Below are positions 7,784-16,255 of a stretch of DNA of 40,984 bases, one piece after another (position 1 is the stretch's first letter; every line of letters starts with the position of its first letter). This stretch comes from SZUA-521 sp041738285 (GTDB lineage Bacteria; Pseudomonadota; Gammaproteobacteria; Pseudomonadales; Azotimanducaceae): NCBI GenBank assembly GCA_041738285.1, contig JBGSQB010000051.1, positions 1 to 40,984 of the forward strand. Direction: 5' to 3'. The notes beneath the pieces were generated by a model that saw only the letters and a program-made list of their open reading frames with translations, made no database searches and was not told the origin of the DNA. The position numbers were made by a program, and so were the translations under genes.

Positions 7784-9658
7784 ATGCGTTTTCCCGACAG
7801 CTTCGATGTGATCGTGATCGGCGGCGGCCATGCCGGCACCGAAGCGGCCGCGGCCGCGGCGCGCATGGGCGCCCAGACGCTCCACCTGACCATGAGCATC
7901 GAGACGATCGGCGCCATGTCCTGCAACCCGGCGATCGGTGGCATCGGCAAGAGCCACCTCGTGCGGGAAATCGATGCCCTCGATGGGATCATGGCGCGGG
8001 CCACTGACCGTGCGGGCATTCAGTTCCGCGTGCTCAATGGCAGCAAGGGCCCCGCAGTGCGGGCGACCCGTGCCCAGGCCGATCGCGTGCTGTACCGCGG
8101 CGCGGTGCGGGAACTGCTCGAATCGACCGACAACCTGAAGATCTTTCAGCAGGCCGTGGTTGACCTCGTGGTCGAAGACGGGCGCATCGCCGGTGTCGTC
8201 ACTCAGACCGGGCTCACATTCCGCGCCCCTGCGGTCGTGCTCACGACGGGAACCTTTTTGGGCGGGCGCATCCATGTGGGGCTGACCCATCATCCGGGCG
8301 GACGCGCTGGCGATGCGCCGTCCAACGCATTGGCCGAGCGGCTACGCGCGTTGCCGTTCAAAGTCGATCGGCTGAAGACCGGTACGCCGCCGCGCATCGA
8401 TGGCCGTACGGTCGATTTCGGCGTGATGACTGCGCAGCCCGGGGATGAGCCTGCGCCGGTGATGTCGCTGCTCGGTAGCCGCGCCGAGCACCCGCGGCAA
8501 GTACCGTGTCACATTACCCATACCAATGGAGAGACCCACGCGGTCATCCGCGAGGGGCTCGATCGCTCGCCGATGTACACGGGCGTGATCGAGGGCATCG
8601 GGCCGCGCTACTGCCCTTCGATCGAAGACAAGGTGGTGCGCTTCGCCGACAAGTCGAGCCATCAGGTGTTCGTCGAACCCGAAGGACTGACCACCCAGGA
8701 GCTGTATCCGAACGGCATCTCCACCAGCCTGCCGTTCGATGTTCAGCTGCGCGCGGTGCGCACGATTGCCGGGTTCGAGCGCGCTCACATCACGCGCCCC
8801 GGATACGCGATCGAGTACGACTTTTTCGACCCGCGGGATCTCGCACCCTCGCTCGAAACGAAAGTATTGGAAGGGCTGTTCTTCGCCGGCCAGATCAACG
8901 GCACCACGGGGTACGAAGAAGCTGCGGCGCAAGGGTTGCTCGCGGGCATCAACGCAGCGCTCAAGGTGTCAGGGCGCGCGCCCTGGTGTCCGCGCCGCGA
9001 CGAAGCCTACATCGGCGTGCTCGTTGACGACTTGACCAGCCGCGGTACCAACGAGCCGTACCGGATGTTCACCAGCCGCGCTGAATTCCGCCTGCGGCTG
9101 CGGGAAGACAACGCCGACCTGCGCTTGACCGGCATTGGCCACACACTCGGTGTGGTCGGTCGGACGCGATGGCAGTCATTCACGACCAAGTCGAGCGCGA
9201 TCGATGCGCTGCGCGCGGCGCTCAAGTCAGCCACAGTCGTGCCGGGCAGCGTGCTTGCCCAGACCATTGAGGGCGCGTGCGGTGAGCGCGTTTCTAACGC
9301 CACGGATCTGCTCGCGGTATTGCGCCGGCCGGCGGTGAAAATCGATGCGCTCGTGGCAGCGCTCAAGCTGCCTGAGGTTGCCGCGGATGTCGCAAACCAA
9401 GTCGAAGTGCAGACGAAGTACGATGGCTACATCGCGCGTCAGCAGGGCGAGATCGATCGACTGGCGCGGCATGAAGCAACAGCGCTGCCAAGGTCATTGG
9501 AATACGCAGCCATCGACGGCTTGTCGGCCGAGTTGAAACAGAAACTCGCCGCCGCGCGCCCGGAAACGCTGGCGCGTGCGGCGCGTATCCCGGGCATCAC
9601 GCCGGCTGCGTTGTCGTTGCTGCTGGTCCACGCCCGCCGGCTGCGCGAACAGGCGTGA
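7784..9658 (+). CDS. mnmG: MnmG, tRNA uridine-5-carboxymethylaminomethyl modification FAD enzyme
   Basis: MnmG (GidA) is the FAD- and NADH-using partner of MnmE in wobble-uridine modification. The 624-aa product opens with the Rossmann dinucleotide motif VIGGGHAGTE (11-20), followed by MSCNPAIGGIGKSHLVREIDALDG, a hallmark of the family. It also has the EGLTTQELYPNGISTSLP and FFAGQINGTTGYEEAAAQG motifs, and a C-terminal helical domain that binds MnmE. The length is standard and the ATG start gives the usual N-terminus. Its TGA overlaps the GTG of rsmG by 4 bp, the common gidA-gidB coupling. Confidence 0.98.
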   Translation: MRFPDSFDVIVIGGGHAGTEAAAAAARMGAQTLHLTMSIETIGAMSCNPAIGGIGKSHLVREIDALDGIMARATDRAGIQFRVLNGSKGPAVRATRAQADRVLYRGAVRELLESTDNLKIFQQAVVDLVVEDGRIAGVVTQTGLTFRAPAVVLTTGTFLGGRIHVGLTHHPGGRAGDAPSNALAERLRALPFKVDRLKTGTPPRIDGRTVDFGVMTAQPGDEPAPVMSLLGSRAEHPRQVPCHITHTNGETHAVIREGLDRSPMYTGVIEGIGPRYCPSIEDKVVRFADKSSHQVFVEPEGLTTQELYPNGISTSLPFDVQLRAVRTIAGFERAHITRPGYAIEYDFFDPRDLAPSLETKVLEGLFFAGQINGTTGYEEAAAQGLLAGINAALKVSGRAPWCPRRDEAYIGVLVDDLTSRGTNEPYRMFTSRAEFRLRLREDNADLRLTGIGHTLGVVGRTRWQSFTTKSSAIDALRAALKSATVVPGSVLAQTIEGACGERVSNATDLLAVLRRPAVKIDALVAALKLPEVAADVANQVEVQTKYDGYIARQQGEIDRLARHEATALPRSLEYAAIDGLSAELKQKLAAARPETLARAARIPGITPAALSLLLVHARRLREQA

Positions 9659-10272
9659 GCTGCGAAGACGACGTGCGTGAGGGCGCACTGGCCCTCGGCG
9701 TAGCGATCGGTGCGGAGCACGCCGCCACACTGTGCGCCTTTGCGGATCTGTTGGTCCGCTGGAACGCGAGGTCGAACCTGATTTCGCGGGGGGATGAAAA
9801 GCGACTCGTGCCTCGACATCTCCTCGACAGTCTTTCGCTGGCACCACTCTTGCGAATGCGGCGCGTACTGGACGTCGGCACGGGTGCCGGACTGCCGGGT
9901 GTGCCGCTGGCGATCGCGTGTCCGGACGCGGAGTTCGTGCTGATGGATCGGTCCGAACGGCGGCTGCGGTTCGTGCGCCACGCCGTTGCCGAGTTGGGTC
10001 TTGGCAACGTATCGGTGTGTGAGGCGGATTTGGCAACGTACCGGGCGCGGCCATTATTTGATACCGTCGTTTCACGCGCGGTAGCCGCCCCGGCGGCCCT
10101 GTGGCCAATGGTGCGTGGGCTGTTGACGGACAGTGGCGTAGCCCTTTTTCAATGCGGTGACCCGAGCACCCTGGAGCAACCCGCGATGGCTCGGGCCGAG
10201 TCGAAACAGATGCGCATCCCAGGTCTTGATGTGCCGCACTGGGTCCTGTGTGTCTCGAAGGTGGCAGCATGA
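9655..10272 (+). CDS. rsmG: 16S rRNA (guanine-527-N7) methyltransferase
   Basis: RsmG (GidB) methylates G527 of 16S rRNA with S-adenosylmethionine. The 205-aa product has the SAM-binding loop LDVGTGAGLPG (72-82), the upstream segment NLISRGDEKRLVPRHLLDSL typical of RsmG, and a C-terminal strand region ending in VLCVSKVAA. It starts at GTG (9655) inside the mnmG stop (GTGA) and ends in ATGA shared with parA, so mnmG-rsmG-parA are probably translated in sequence from one message. Loss of this enzyme gives low-level streptomycin resistance in other bacteria. Nothing is abnormal here. Confidence 0.96.
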   Translation: MSCEDDVREGALALGVAIGAEHAATLCAFADLLVRWNARSNLISRGDEKRLVPRHLLDSLSLAPLLRMRRVLDVGTGAGLPGVPLAIACPDAEFVLMDRSERRLRFVRHAVAELGLGNVSVCEADLATYRARPLFDTVVSRAVAAPAALWPMVRGLLTDSGVALFQCGDPSTLEQPAMARAESKQMRIPGLDVPHWVLCVSKVAA

Positions 10273-11039
10273 CGCGGGTCATTGCGGTCGCGAACCAGAA
10301 GGGTGGCGTCGGCAAGACCACAACCAGCGTCAATCTCGCAGCCTCGCTCGCGCTTTCGGATGCCCGCGTGCTTCTCGTCGATCTCGACCCACAAGGCAAC
10401 GCAACGATGGGCAGCGGCGTCGACAAGCATCGCCTCACATTGTCCGTCTATGACTGGCTCATGGACGATCAGGCGGTGGAGGCGGTGGCCCAGCGTTGCC
10501 CGACGGGATTTGAGATCATTCCCGCCAACGCCGATCTCACCGCTGCGGAAGTGGAACTCATGACGGCCGAGCGCCGGGAACAACGCCTGAAAGCGGCGCT
10601 CGCGCGCGTAGGGCAACGCTACGACTTCGTGATCATCGACTGCGCCCCGTCGCTCAACATACTCACCATCAATGCGCTCATGGCAAGCGATGGCGTGCTG
10701 ATTCCAATGCAGTGCGAGTACTACGCGTTGGAAGGATTGTCGGCGCTGCTCGATACCATCGACGGCGTCAAACGCCGCGGCAATCCGGGCCTTGCGGTCG
10801 AGGGCATCCTGCGGACGATGTATGATCCGCGCAACAGTCTGACCCGGGATGTATCGCGTCAGCTGATCAAGTTCTTCGGCGACAAAGTGTTCCGAACGGT
10901 CATTCCCCGCAACGTCCGGCTTGCCGAAGCCCCAAGTCATGGTTTGCCGGTCGTACTCTATGATCGGCTGTCGCGCGGTGCCGTGGCCTACATGGCGCTC
11001 GCGGGCGAACTGAAGCGCAGCGCTGCGAGCGCGATCTGA
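10269..11039 (+). CDS. parA: Chromosome-partition ATPase ParA (Soj)
   Basis: ParA is a deviant-Walker ATPase that forms nucleoid-bound gradients and moves ParB-parS complexes, so separating newly copied origins. The 256-aa product begins MTRVIAVANQKGGVGKTTTS, with the deviant Walker A at 11-19. It also has VDLDPQGNAT, DFVIIDCAPSL (Walker B) and the LIPMQCEYYALEGL motif. I start it at ATG 10269, which shares ATGA with rsmG and has AAGGTGG about 6 nt upstream; a start at 10248 would add seven residues unlike the family. It lacks the long N-terminal helix-turn-helix of plasmid type Ia ParA, so it is the chromosomal type. parB follows by 11 bp. Confidence 0.96.
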   Translation: MTRVIAVANQKGGVGKTTTSVNLAASLALSDARVLLVDLDPQGNATMGSGVDKHRLTLSVYDWLMDDQAVEAVAQRCPTGFEIIPANADLTAAEVELMTAERREQRLKAALARVGQRYDFVIIDCAPSLNILTINALMASDGVLIPMQCEYYALEGLSALLDTIDGVKRRGNPGLAVEGILRTMYDPRNSLTRDVSRQLIKFFGDKVFRTVIPRNVRLAEAPSHGLPVVLYDRLSRGAVAYMALAGELKRSAASAI

Positions 11040-11050
11040 GTGGTGAACCG

Positions 11051-11914
11051 GTGGTGATCAAGAAGCGCGGATTGGGTCGAGGACTGGATGCGCTGCTGGG
11101 CGCCGCCCGCACCGACGAACCGACCGGCGAAGCGGACCTGAGCGAGATGCCGATCGCCCAGATCCATCGCAGCCCGTATCAACCACGCCAGCACTTCGAT
11201 GACGAAGCGCTGGCGGAGCTGGCAGCCTCTATTCGCGCTCAGGGTGTCATGCAACCCATCGTGGTGCGACCGCGCCCGGTCGGTGGGTACGAGATCGTAG
11301 CCGGCGAACGGCGCTGGCGCGCAGCGCAACTGGCGGGCCTCACCACGATTCCGACGGTGATCAAGACCGTGAGCGACGAGCACGCGGTGGCCATGGCGTT
11401 GATCGAGAACATCCAGCGCGAAGACTTGAACCCGCTCGAAGAAGCGGTCGCCCTGCAGCGGCTGCAGGACGAATTCCGATTGACCCAGCAGCAGGTGGCC
11501 GATGCCGTGGGCAAGTCCCGGGTCACGGTCACGAACCTGTTGCGGCTGCTGCAGCTTTCATCCGCAGTGCGCGAGATGCTCAGTCGCGGCGAGCTGGAAA
11601 TGGGGCATGCCCGGGCGCTCCTATCGCTCCCGCCGGGGGATCAGGAGACGGTTGCCTTGCAGGTGGTGGTGCGCGGGCTGTCCGTGCGGCAGACCGAGGC
11701 CATGGTGCGGGATGTCCTGCAACCCCAGGCGAAAAAGGCCAAGAAGCGTACGCAGACCAGCAAGGACGCCGATTTGCGCCGGCTGGAGATGGATTTGAGT
11801 GAGCGCGTTGGCGCCCCGGTGACGATCGATGCCGACAGCCGCGGCGGCGGGCGTGTGGTGATTGGCTATTCCAGCCTCGATGAGCTCGACGGGATCCTCA
11901 GCCATCTGAAGTAG
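11051..11914 (+). CDS. parB: Chromosome-partition protein ParB (Spo0J)
   Basis: ParB is a CTP-dependent clamp that loads at parS and spreads along DNA. The 287-aa product has the short ParA-stimulating N-terminus KKRGLGRGLDALL and the CTP-binding domain with GERRWRA (85-91) and ENIQRE (119-124). The parS-reading helix-turn-helix is LTQQQVADAVGKSRVTVTNLL (about 143-163), and a C-terminal dimerisation region ends LDGILSHLK. Two adjacent GTG codons (11051 and 11054) could serve as start; the first is used here. Its probable target is the perfect parS inside recF at 401-416. The gene ends 7 bp before a long inverted repeat, which may also end the transcript. Confidence 0.96.
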   Translation: MVIKKRGLGRGLDALLGAARTDEPTGEADLSEMPIAQIHRSPYQPRQHFDDEALAELAASIRAQGVMQPIVVRPRPVGGYEIVAGERRWRAAQLAGLTTIPTVIKTVSDEHAVAMALIENIQREDLNPLEEAVALQRLQDEFRLTQQQVADAVGKSRVTVTNLLRLLQLSSAVREMLSRGELEMGHARALLSLPPGDQETVALQVVVRGLSVRQTEAMVRDVLQPQAKKAKKRTQTSKDADLRRLEMDLSERVGAPVTIDADSRGGGRVVIGYSSLDELDGILSHLK

Positions 11915-11921
11915 CCAGCGG

Positions 11922-12010
11922 GGGAATTGGGGACAGTTAACCTACTTCGCCGAGGCTGCCCGCACGGATGTGCGCGCATTGCGAAATAGGTTAACTGTCC
12001 CCAAATTCCC
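11922..12010. repeat. Long imperfect inverted repeat (REP/MITE-like palindromic element)
   Basis: The left arm (11922-11950, containing GGGGACAGTTAACCTA) and the right arm (11981-12010) are reverse complements over about 29 bp, with one mismatch and one extra A. Between them is a 30-bp centre that itself holds a CGCAC/GTGCG hairpin (11961-11974). The whole element can fold into one long stem. Arms of the GGGGACAG type resemble dispersed palindromes linked to Y1 (REP-associated) transposases, but that is from memory of the class. No transposase lies in the window. It may act as a terminator between parB and the atp operon. Confidence 0.85.
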
Positions 12011-12017
12011 AGTTTTG

Positions 12018-12046
12018 TTGCGGTGCATCAGGGGCCTCCTTATAAT
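12018..12046 (+). promoter_or_regulatory. Sigma70 promoter of the atp operon
   Basis: A perfect -10 TATAAT (12041-12046) lies 17 bp after a partial -35 TTGCGG (12018-12023). It begins 7 bp after the inverted repeat and places the transcription start near 12053, only about 9 nt before the atpI ATG. It is the first promoter ahead of the nine atp genes. Confidence 0.8.
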
Positions 12047-12061
12047 GCGCGCGCTTTGCGC

Positions 12062-12457
12062 ATGGGGGTCGACCTGACAGCCGCAAGTGGCCCGACTCGG
12101 ATCGTGGTTGCTCAGGGCGCGGTGACACTGGTGATGGCGGGGGGCTTTCTGCTCGCCGATGCCGGTAGTGGCGTCTCGAGCCTTCTTGCTGGCCTGGCCG
12201 TCGTCGTTCCCAATGCCTATTTTGCGCGGCGGGTGCTCGCACAGCGCGGGCAGCACGCACCGCTCGATGCGGCGCGCGCGCTGATGGGCAGCAGCGTCGT
12301 GAAGCTGTTGTTGTCGATAGCACTACTGGGGGCGATCTTCAGCAGCTATCCGGTCGAGCCGCTGGGGTTTTTCGCCACGTTTATTGTGGTCCATGCGGTT
12401 CATGTGATTGCGCCGCTGGTGGATGGGCCGCCGCGTAGCAGAAGAAAAGGCGTTTAA
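12062..12457 (+). CDS. atpI: ATP synthase protein I
   Basis: AtpI is a small membrane protein that assists assembly of the c-ring and is not part of the finished enzyme. The 131-aa product has four hydrophobic segments, including VTLVMAGGFLLADAGSGVSSLLAGLAVVVPN split over the first two, and the NAYFARRV pattern common to the family. I chose ATG 12062 because the promoter -10 sits at 12041-12046, so any earlier in-frame codon would lie upstream of the transcript. This leaves a leader of roughly 9 nt, too short for a normal ribosome binding site. GTG 12104 is a possible later start. atpB begins 8 bp after its stop. Confidence 0.86.
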   Translation: MGVDLTAASGPTRIVVAQGAVTLVMAGGFLLADAGSGVSSLLAGLAVVVPNAYFARRVLAQRGQHAPLDAARALMGSSVVKLLLSIALLGAIFSSYPVEPLGFFATFIVVHAVHVIAPLVDGPPRSRRKGV

Positions 12458-12465
12458 GGACATCG

Positions 12466-13311
12466 ATGGCTTCTGACAGTCCGACCAGCAGCGAGTACAT
12501 CGCCCACCATCTGACCAATCTCACCTATGGTCAGCACCCCGATGGCACCTGGGGTTTAGCCGAAACTCAAGAACAGATCCAGGCAATGGGCTTCTGGTCC
12601 ATCAATGTTGATTCGATGGGCTGGGCGCTGGTGCTCGGCTTCGTGTTCTGTGGCCTGTTCTACTCCGTCGCCCGCAGCGCGACCGCCGGCGTACCCGGTG
12701 CAATGCAGAACGGCGTGGAGATGATCGTCGAATTCATCGACGACCTGGTCAGCACGATTTTCACGCACAAGAACGATCTGATCGCCCCCATGGCACTGAC
12801 GGTGTTCGTGTGGGTGTTCTTGATGAACCTCATGGACCTCATTCCGGTCGACTGGATTCCGATGCTCGCCCAGGCGATGGGCATCCATTACATGAAGGTG
12901 GTGCCGACCACGGATCCGAACGTCACCCTCGGCATGGCCATCGCCGTGTTCGTGCTGATGCTGTACTACTCGATCAAGTGCAAAGGCCTCGGCGGCTTCT
13001 TTGGCGAGCTCGCATTTCACCCGTTCCCAAAGTGGCTGTTTCCCCTCAACCTCTTCCTCGAAGGCGTCACGCTGATCGCCAAGCCCCTGTCCTTGGGCTT
13101 GCGGCTGTTCGGCAACATGTATGCCGGCGAGATGATTTTCATTCTGCTGGTGCTGTTGTACACGAGCGCCGTGTGGACGCCGGTCGGTGCATTGCTGCAG
13201 TGGGGCTGGGCGATGTTCCATGTCCTGATCATCACGCTGCAGGCATTCATTTTCGCGGTCCTGACGGTCGTCTATCTGGCGCAAGCCCACGACGTTCCGG
13301 AAGACCACTGA
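12466..13311 (+). CDS. atpB: ATP synthase F0 subunit a
   Basis: Subunit a forms the two proton half-channels against the c-ring. The 281-aa product has the transmembrane layout of the proteobacterial protein and the conserved essential-arginine segment KPLSLGLRLFGNMYAGE. The C-terminal helix LLQWGWAMFHVLIITLQAFIF carries the conserved Gln. The N-terminus (SEYIAHHLTNLTYG) is like that of Pseudomonas-type enzymes. The start ATG follows AAGGA. It is third from the promoter in function order I-B-E-F-H-A-G-D-C. Confidence 0.97.
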   Translation: MASDSPTSSEYIAHHLTNLTYGQHPDGTWGLAETQEQIQAMGFWSINVDSMGWALVLGFVFCGLFYSVARSATAGVPGAMQNGVEMIVEFIDDLVSTIFTHKNDLIAPMALTVFVWVFLMNLMDLIPVDWIPMLAQAMGIHYMKVVPTTDPNVTLGMAIAVFVLMLYYSIKCKGLGGFFGELAFHPFPKWLFPLNLFLEGVTLIAKPLSLGLRLFGNMYAGEMIFILLVLLYTSAVWTPVGALLQWGWAMFHVLIITLQAFIFAVLTVVYLAQAHDVPEDH

Positions 13312-13360
13312 TTCAACCCAAGGCGCCACGCGCGCAACTCGATTCTCAAAAGGAGCAAAC

Positions 13361-13603
13361 ATGGAACTCGGAGTTCTTCTTTACGTAGCAGGGGCCGTGA
13401 TGCTGGGCCTTGGCGCAGTCGGCGCGTCCATCGGTGTCGGTATTCTGGGGGGCAAGTTTCTGGAAGGCGTTGCGCGCCAGCCGGAGCTGCTGCCGATGTT
13501 GCGCACACAGTTGTTCATTGTGCTGGGTCTGGTCGACGCGGTGCCAATGATCGCAGTGGGTATCGCGCTGTACGTGATCTTCGGTCTGGCCGGCGCAGCT
13601 TAA
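13361..13603 (+). CDS. atpE: ATP synthase F0 subunit c
   Basis: Subunit c forms the rotating ring; each copy carries one ion-binding carboxylate. The 80-aa hairpin has helix 1 with GLGAVGASIGVGILGG, the polar loop ARQPE (38-42) that contacts gamma/epsilon, and helix 2 with the carboxylate Asp59 in GLVDAVPMI. The residues round it (AVD/AVP, no Gln/Glu-Ser Na+ ligands) point to a proton enzyme. A strong AAAAGGAG lies 7 nt before the ATG, fitting the need for many copies. Nearly identical in pattern to the E. coli subunit. Confidence 0.98.
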   Translation: MELGVLLYVAGAVMLGLGAVGASIGVGILGGKFLEGVARQPELLPMLRTQLFIVLGLVDAVPMIAVGIALYVIFGLAGAA

Positions 13604-13638
13604 GAAGCTGCGGAACTGAATTAGAAAGGGGTGCCGAC

Positions 13639-14109
13639 GTGAATCTGACATTTACGCTCATCGCGCAGTCGATCACCTTCCTCGTGTTCGTCTGGTTCTG
13701 CAAGAAGTTCATCTGGCCGTTTCTGATCACTGCCATGCGCGAGCGCCAGAAGGCGATCGCCGACGGGCTGTCCGCGGCCGAGCGCGCAGAAAAAGATCTG
13801 AAGCTGGCCCAGGAACGGGTCAGCGATCAGTTGAAGCAGGCCAAGGAAGAAGCGCGGCAGATCATCGAGCAGGCCCGCGCGCGCGGGGTTGCGATGGTCG
13901 AAGAGGCGAAGCACGACGCCCGCGCGGAAGGTGAGCGCCAGAAGGAAGCCGCGCGCGCTGAAATCGACCAGGAAGTGAACCGGGCGAAGGAAGTGCTGCG
14001 CGGTCAGGTTGCGACCCTCGCGATCGCCGGTGCCGAGCGCATTCTGCAGGCGTCGGTCGACAAGAACCGCCACAGCGAGCTTTTGAACAAGCTCGCGGCA
14101 GAACTGTAA
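13639..14109 (+). CDS. atpF: ATP synthase F0 subunit b
   Basis: Subunit b is the dimeric peripheral stalk linking F0 to F1. The 156-aa product has one N-terminal transmembrane helix (about 4-24, TFTLIAQSITFLVFVWF) followed by a long charged coiled coil rich in Ala, Glu, Lys and Arg, ending with the delta-binding region. It starts at GTG (13639) with AAAGGGG about 7 nt upstream; the first residues then match the family (NLTFTLIAQ). A single b gene is present, as in other non-photosynthetic proteobacteria. Confidence 0.97.
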   Translation: MNLTFTLIAQSITFLVFVWFCKKFIWPFLITAMRERQKAIADGLSAAERAEKDLKLAQERVSDQLKQAKEEARQIIEQARARGVAMVEEAKHDARAEGERQKEAARAEIDQEVNRAKEVLRGQVATLAIAGAERILQASVDKNRHSELLNKLAAEL

Positions 14110-14118
14110 GAGGTCGCA

Positions 14119-14658
14119 ATGGCGGAACTTGCAACCCTCGCCCGACCCTATGCCAATGCAGTATTCGACATTGCCAGGGGCGAGAAGCGACTGCAGGAGT
14201 GGTCTCGAGCGTTGAGCTTTCTGGCGTCAGCAGTGGTAGCGCCGGGCATTCGCGAGTCGCTCGCGGATCCGTCGACCACCAGCGAACAGAAGGCACATGT
14301 GCTCACCGAAGTCGTGAAGGACGAGCTCGATCAGCGCGGCCGTCGATTTGTTGGTGTCCTTGCCCGTAACAAGCGCCTGGGTCTGTTGCCTGAAATCGGT
14401 GCCCAGTACGAAGCGCTGCGTGCCGAGCAGGAAAAGACCCTCGATGTCGAAGTGATCTCGGCCCATCCGCTCACCGACGAAGACCGCCAGCGCCTGATCG
14501 ATGCGCTGACCAAGCGCTACGAGCGCGATGTTCAGCTCACGGCGCACGTGGACGCCAATCTGATCGGCGGCGCCATTGTGCGCGCCGGTGACACCGTAGT
14601 GGACGGGTCGGTTCGAGGAAAACTGGACAAGCTTTCGGAAACGCTGTTGCGCGTCTAG
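14119..14658 (+). CDS. atpH: ATP synthase F1 subunit delta
   Basis: Delta sits on top of F1 and joins it to the b-dimer stalk. The 179-aa product has the N-terminal helical domain with LARPYANAVFDIAR and the C-terminal domain ending LIGGAIVRAGDTVVDGSVRGKLDKLSETL split by the typical Gly-rich turn. AGAGGT precedes the ATG by about 5 nt, and the gene starts 9 bp after atpF. Size and motifs are normal. Confidence 0.97.
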   Translation: MAELATLARPYANAVFDIARGEKRLQEWSRALSFLASAVVAPGIRESLADPSTTSEQKAHVLTEVVKDELDQRGRRFVGVLARNKRLGLLPEIGAQYEALRAEQEKTLDVEVISAHPLTDEDRQRLIDALTKRYERDVQLTAHVDANLIGGAIVRAGDTVVDGSVRGKLDKLSETLLRV

Positions 14659-14697
14659 ACGCAACGAGCCGCGAGAAATTTTGAGGAAATTTAAGTC

Positions 14698-16242
14698 ATG
14701 CAGCAACTGAACCCATCGGAAATCAGCGACATCATCCGCGCGCGCATCGACGCGCTCGACGTGAAGTCCGAGGCCCAGAACGAAGGTACGGTGGTCTCCG
14801 TCTCCGACGGCATCATCCGCATTCATGGCCTGGCCGATGCGCAATACGGCGAGATGATCGAGTTCCCGGGCGGTGTGTACGGAATGGCGCTGAACCTCGA
14901 GCGCGATTCGGTGGGTGTCGTCGTGCTCGGCGATTACCTGGGCCTGAAAGAAGGCATGACGGCGCGCTGCACCGGCCGCATTCTCGAAGTACCCACGGGC
15001 CGTGAATTGCTCGGCCGCGTGGTCGACGCGCTCGGCACACCGATCGACGGCAAAGGCCCGCTCAACGCAAGCTCCAGTTCCCCGGTGGAAAAGGTTGCCC
15101 CGGGCGTCATCGCGCGTCAGTCGGTAACCCAGCCCGTTCAGATCGGCCTCAAGTCCATCGATGCGATGGTGCCGATCGGTCGTGGTCAGCGCGAACTCAT
15201 CATCGGTGACCGTCAGATCGGTAAGACCGCGATCGCCATCGACGCGATCATCAACCAGAAGAACAGCGGCATTAAGTGCATTTACGTCGCCATCGGTCAG
15301 AAGATGTCGACGATCGCCAACATCGTGCGCACCCTCGAAGAGCACGGCGCGATGGACAACACGATCGTAGTCGCCGCGAGCGCATCCGAATCCGCGGCCA
15401 TGCAGTTCATTGCACCCTACTCGGGCTGCTCGATGGGCGAGTTCTTCCGCGACGAAGGCGAAGACGCGCTGATCATTTATGACGACCTTACCAAGCAGGC
15501 GTGGGCCTATCGTCAGATCTCGCTGCTGCTGCGTCGCCCGCCGGGTCGCGAAGCATATCCCGGTGACGTGTTCTATCTGCACTCGCGCCTGCTCGAGCGC
15601 GCATCGCGCGTCAACGCCAAGTACGTGGAGCAGATTACCAACGGCCGTGTGAAGGGGAAGACGGGCTCGCTCACCGCGCTGCCCATCATCGAAACCCAGG
15701 CTGGTGACGTATCCGCATTCGTACCCACCAACGTGATCTCCATTACCGACGGTCAGATCTTCCTCGAGCTCGACCTGTTCAACTCCGGCATCCGGCCGGC
15801 GATGAGCCCGGGTATTTCGGTATCGCGGGTCGGTGGTTCGGCGCAGGTGCCGTTCATCCGCAAGATCTCGGGTGGCATCAAGCTCGCGCTTGCGCAGTAT
15901 CGTGAACTGGCGGCGTTCTCTCAGTTCGCATCCGACCTCGACGAAGCGACCCGTCGCCAGCTCGAGCACGGGCAGCGCGTCACCGAGCTGATGAAGCAGA
16001 AGCAGTACGCGCCGATGTCGGTATCCGAGATGGGTATCAGCCTGTTTGCCGCGACAGGAGGCTTCCTGGTCGACGTGCCGGTGAACAAGGTCCTCGACTT
16101 CGAACGTGCGCTGTTGTCTTACATGCATGCAACTCACGCGGACTGGATGAAGACAATCAACGAGACCGGCGCGTACAACGACGAGATCGTTGCCTACATG
16201 AAGAAGGCGATCGAGACCTTCAAAGCGACCCAAACGTACTAA
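14698..16242 (+). CDS. atpA: ATP synthase F1 subunit alpha
   Basis: Alpha subunits alternate with beta in the F1 hexamer and hold the non-catalytic nucleotide sites. The 514-aa product begins MQQLNPSEISDIIRARI, has Walker A GDRQIGKTA at 170-178, and carries the IYVAIGQK and SISDGQIFLE-type segments plus the arginine-finger region around PGISVSRVGGSAQ. GAGGAA lies about 10 nt before the ATG. The sequence is full length and very conserved. Confidence 0.98.
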   Translation: MQQLNPSEISDIIRARIDALDVKSEAQNEGTVVSVSDGIIRIHGLADAQYGEMIEFPGGVYGMALNLERDSVGVVVLGDYLGLKEGMTARCTGRILEVPTGRELLGRVVDALGTPIDGKGPLNASSSSPVEKVAPGVIARQSVTQPVQIGLKSIDAMVPIGRGQRELIIGDRQIGKTAIAIDAIINQKNSGIKCIYVAIGQKMSTIANIVRTLEEHGAMDNTIVVAASASESAAMQFIAPYSGCSMGEFFRDEGEDALIIYDDLTKQAWAYRQISLLLRRPPGREAYPGDVFYLHSRLLERASRVNAKYVEQITNGRVKGKTGSLTALPIIETQAGDVSAFVPTNVISITDGQIFLELDLFNSGIRPAMSPGISVSRVGGSAQVPFIRKISGGIKLALAQYRELAAFSQFASDLDEATRRQLEHGQRVTELMKQKQYAPMSVSEMGISLFAATGGFLVDVPVNKVLDFERALLSYMHATHADWMKTINETGAYNDEIVAYMKKAIETFKATQTY

Positions 16243-16255
16243 CAGGCATCGCGCG

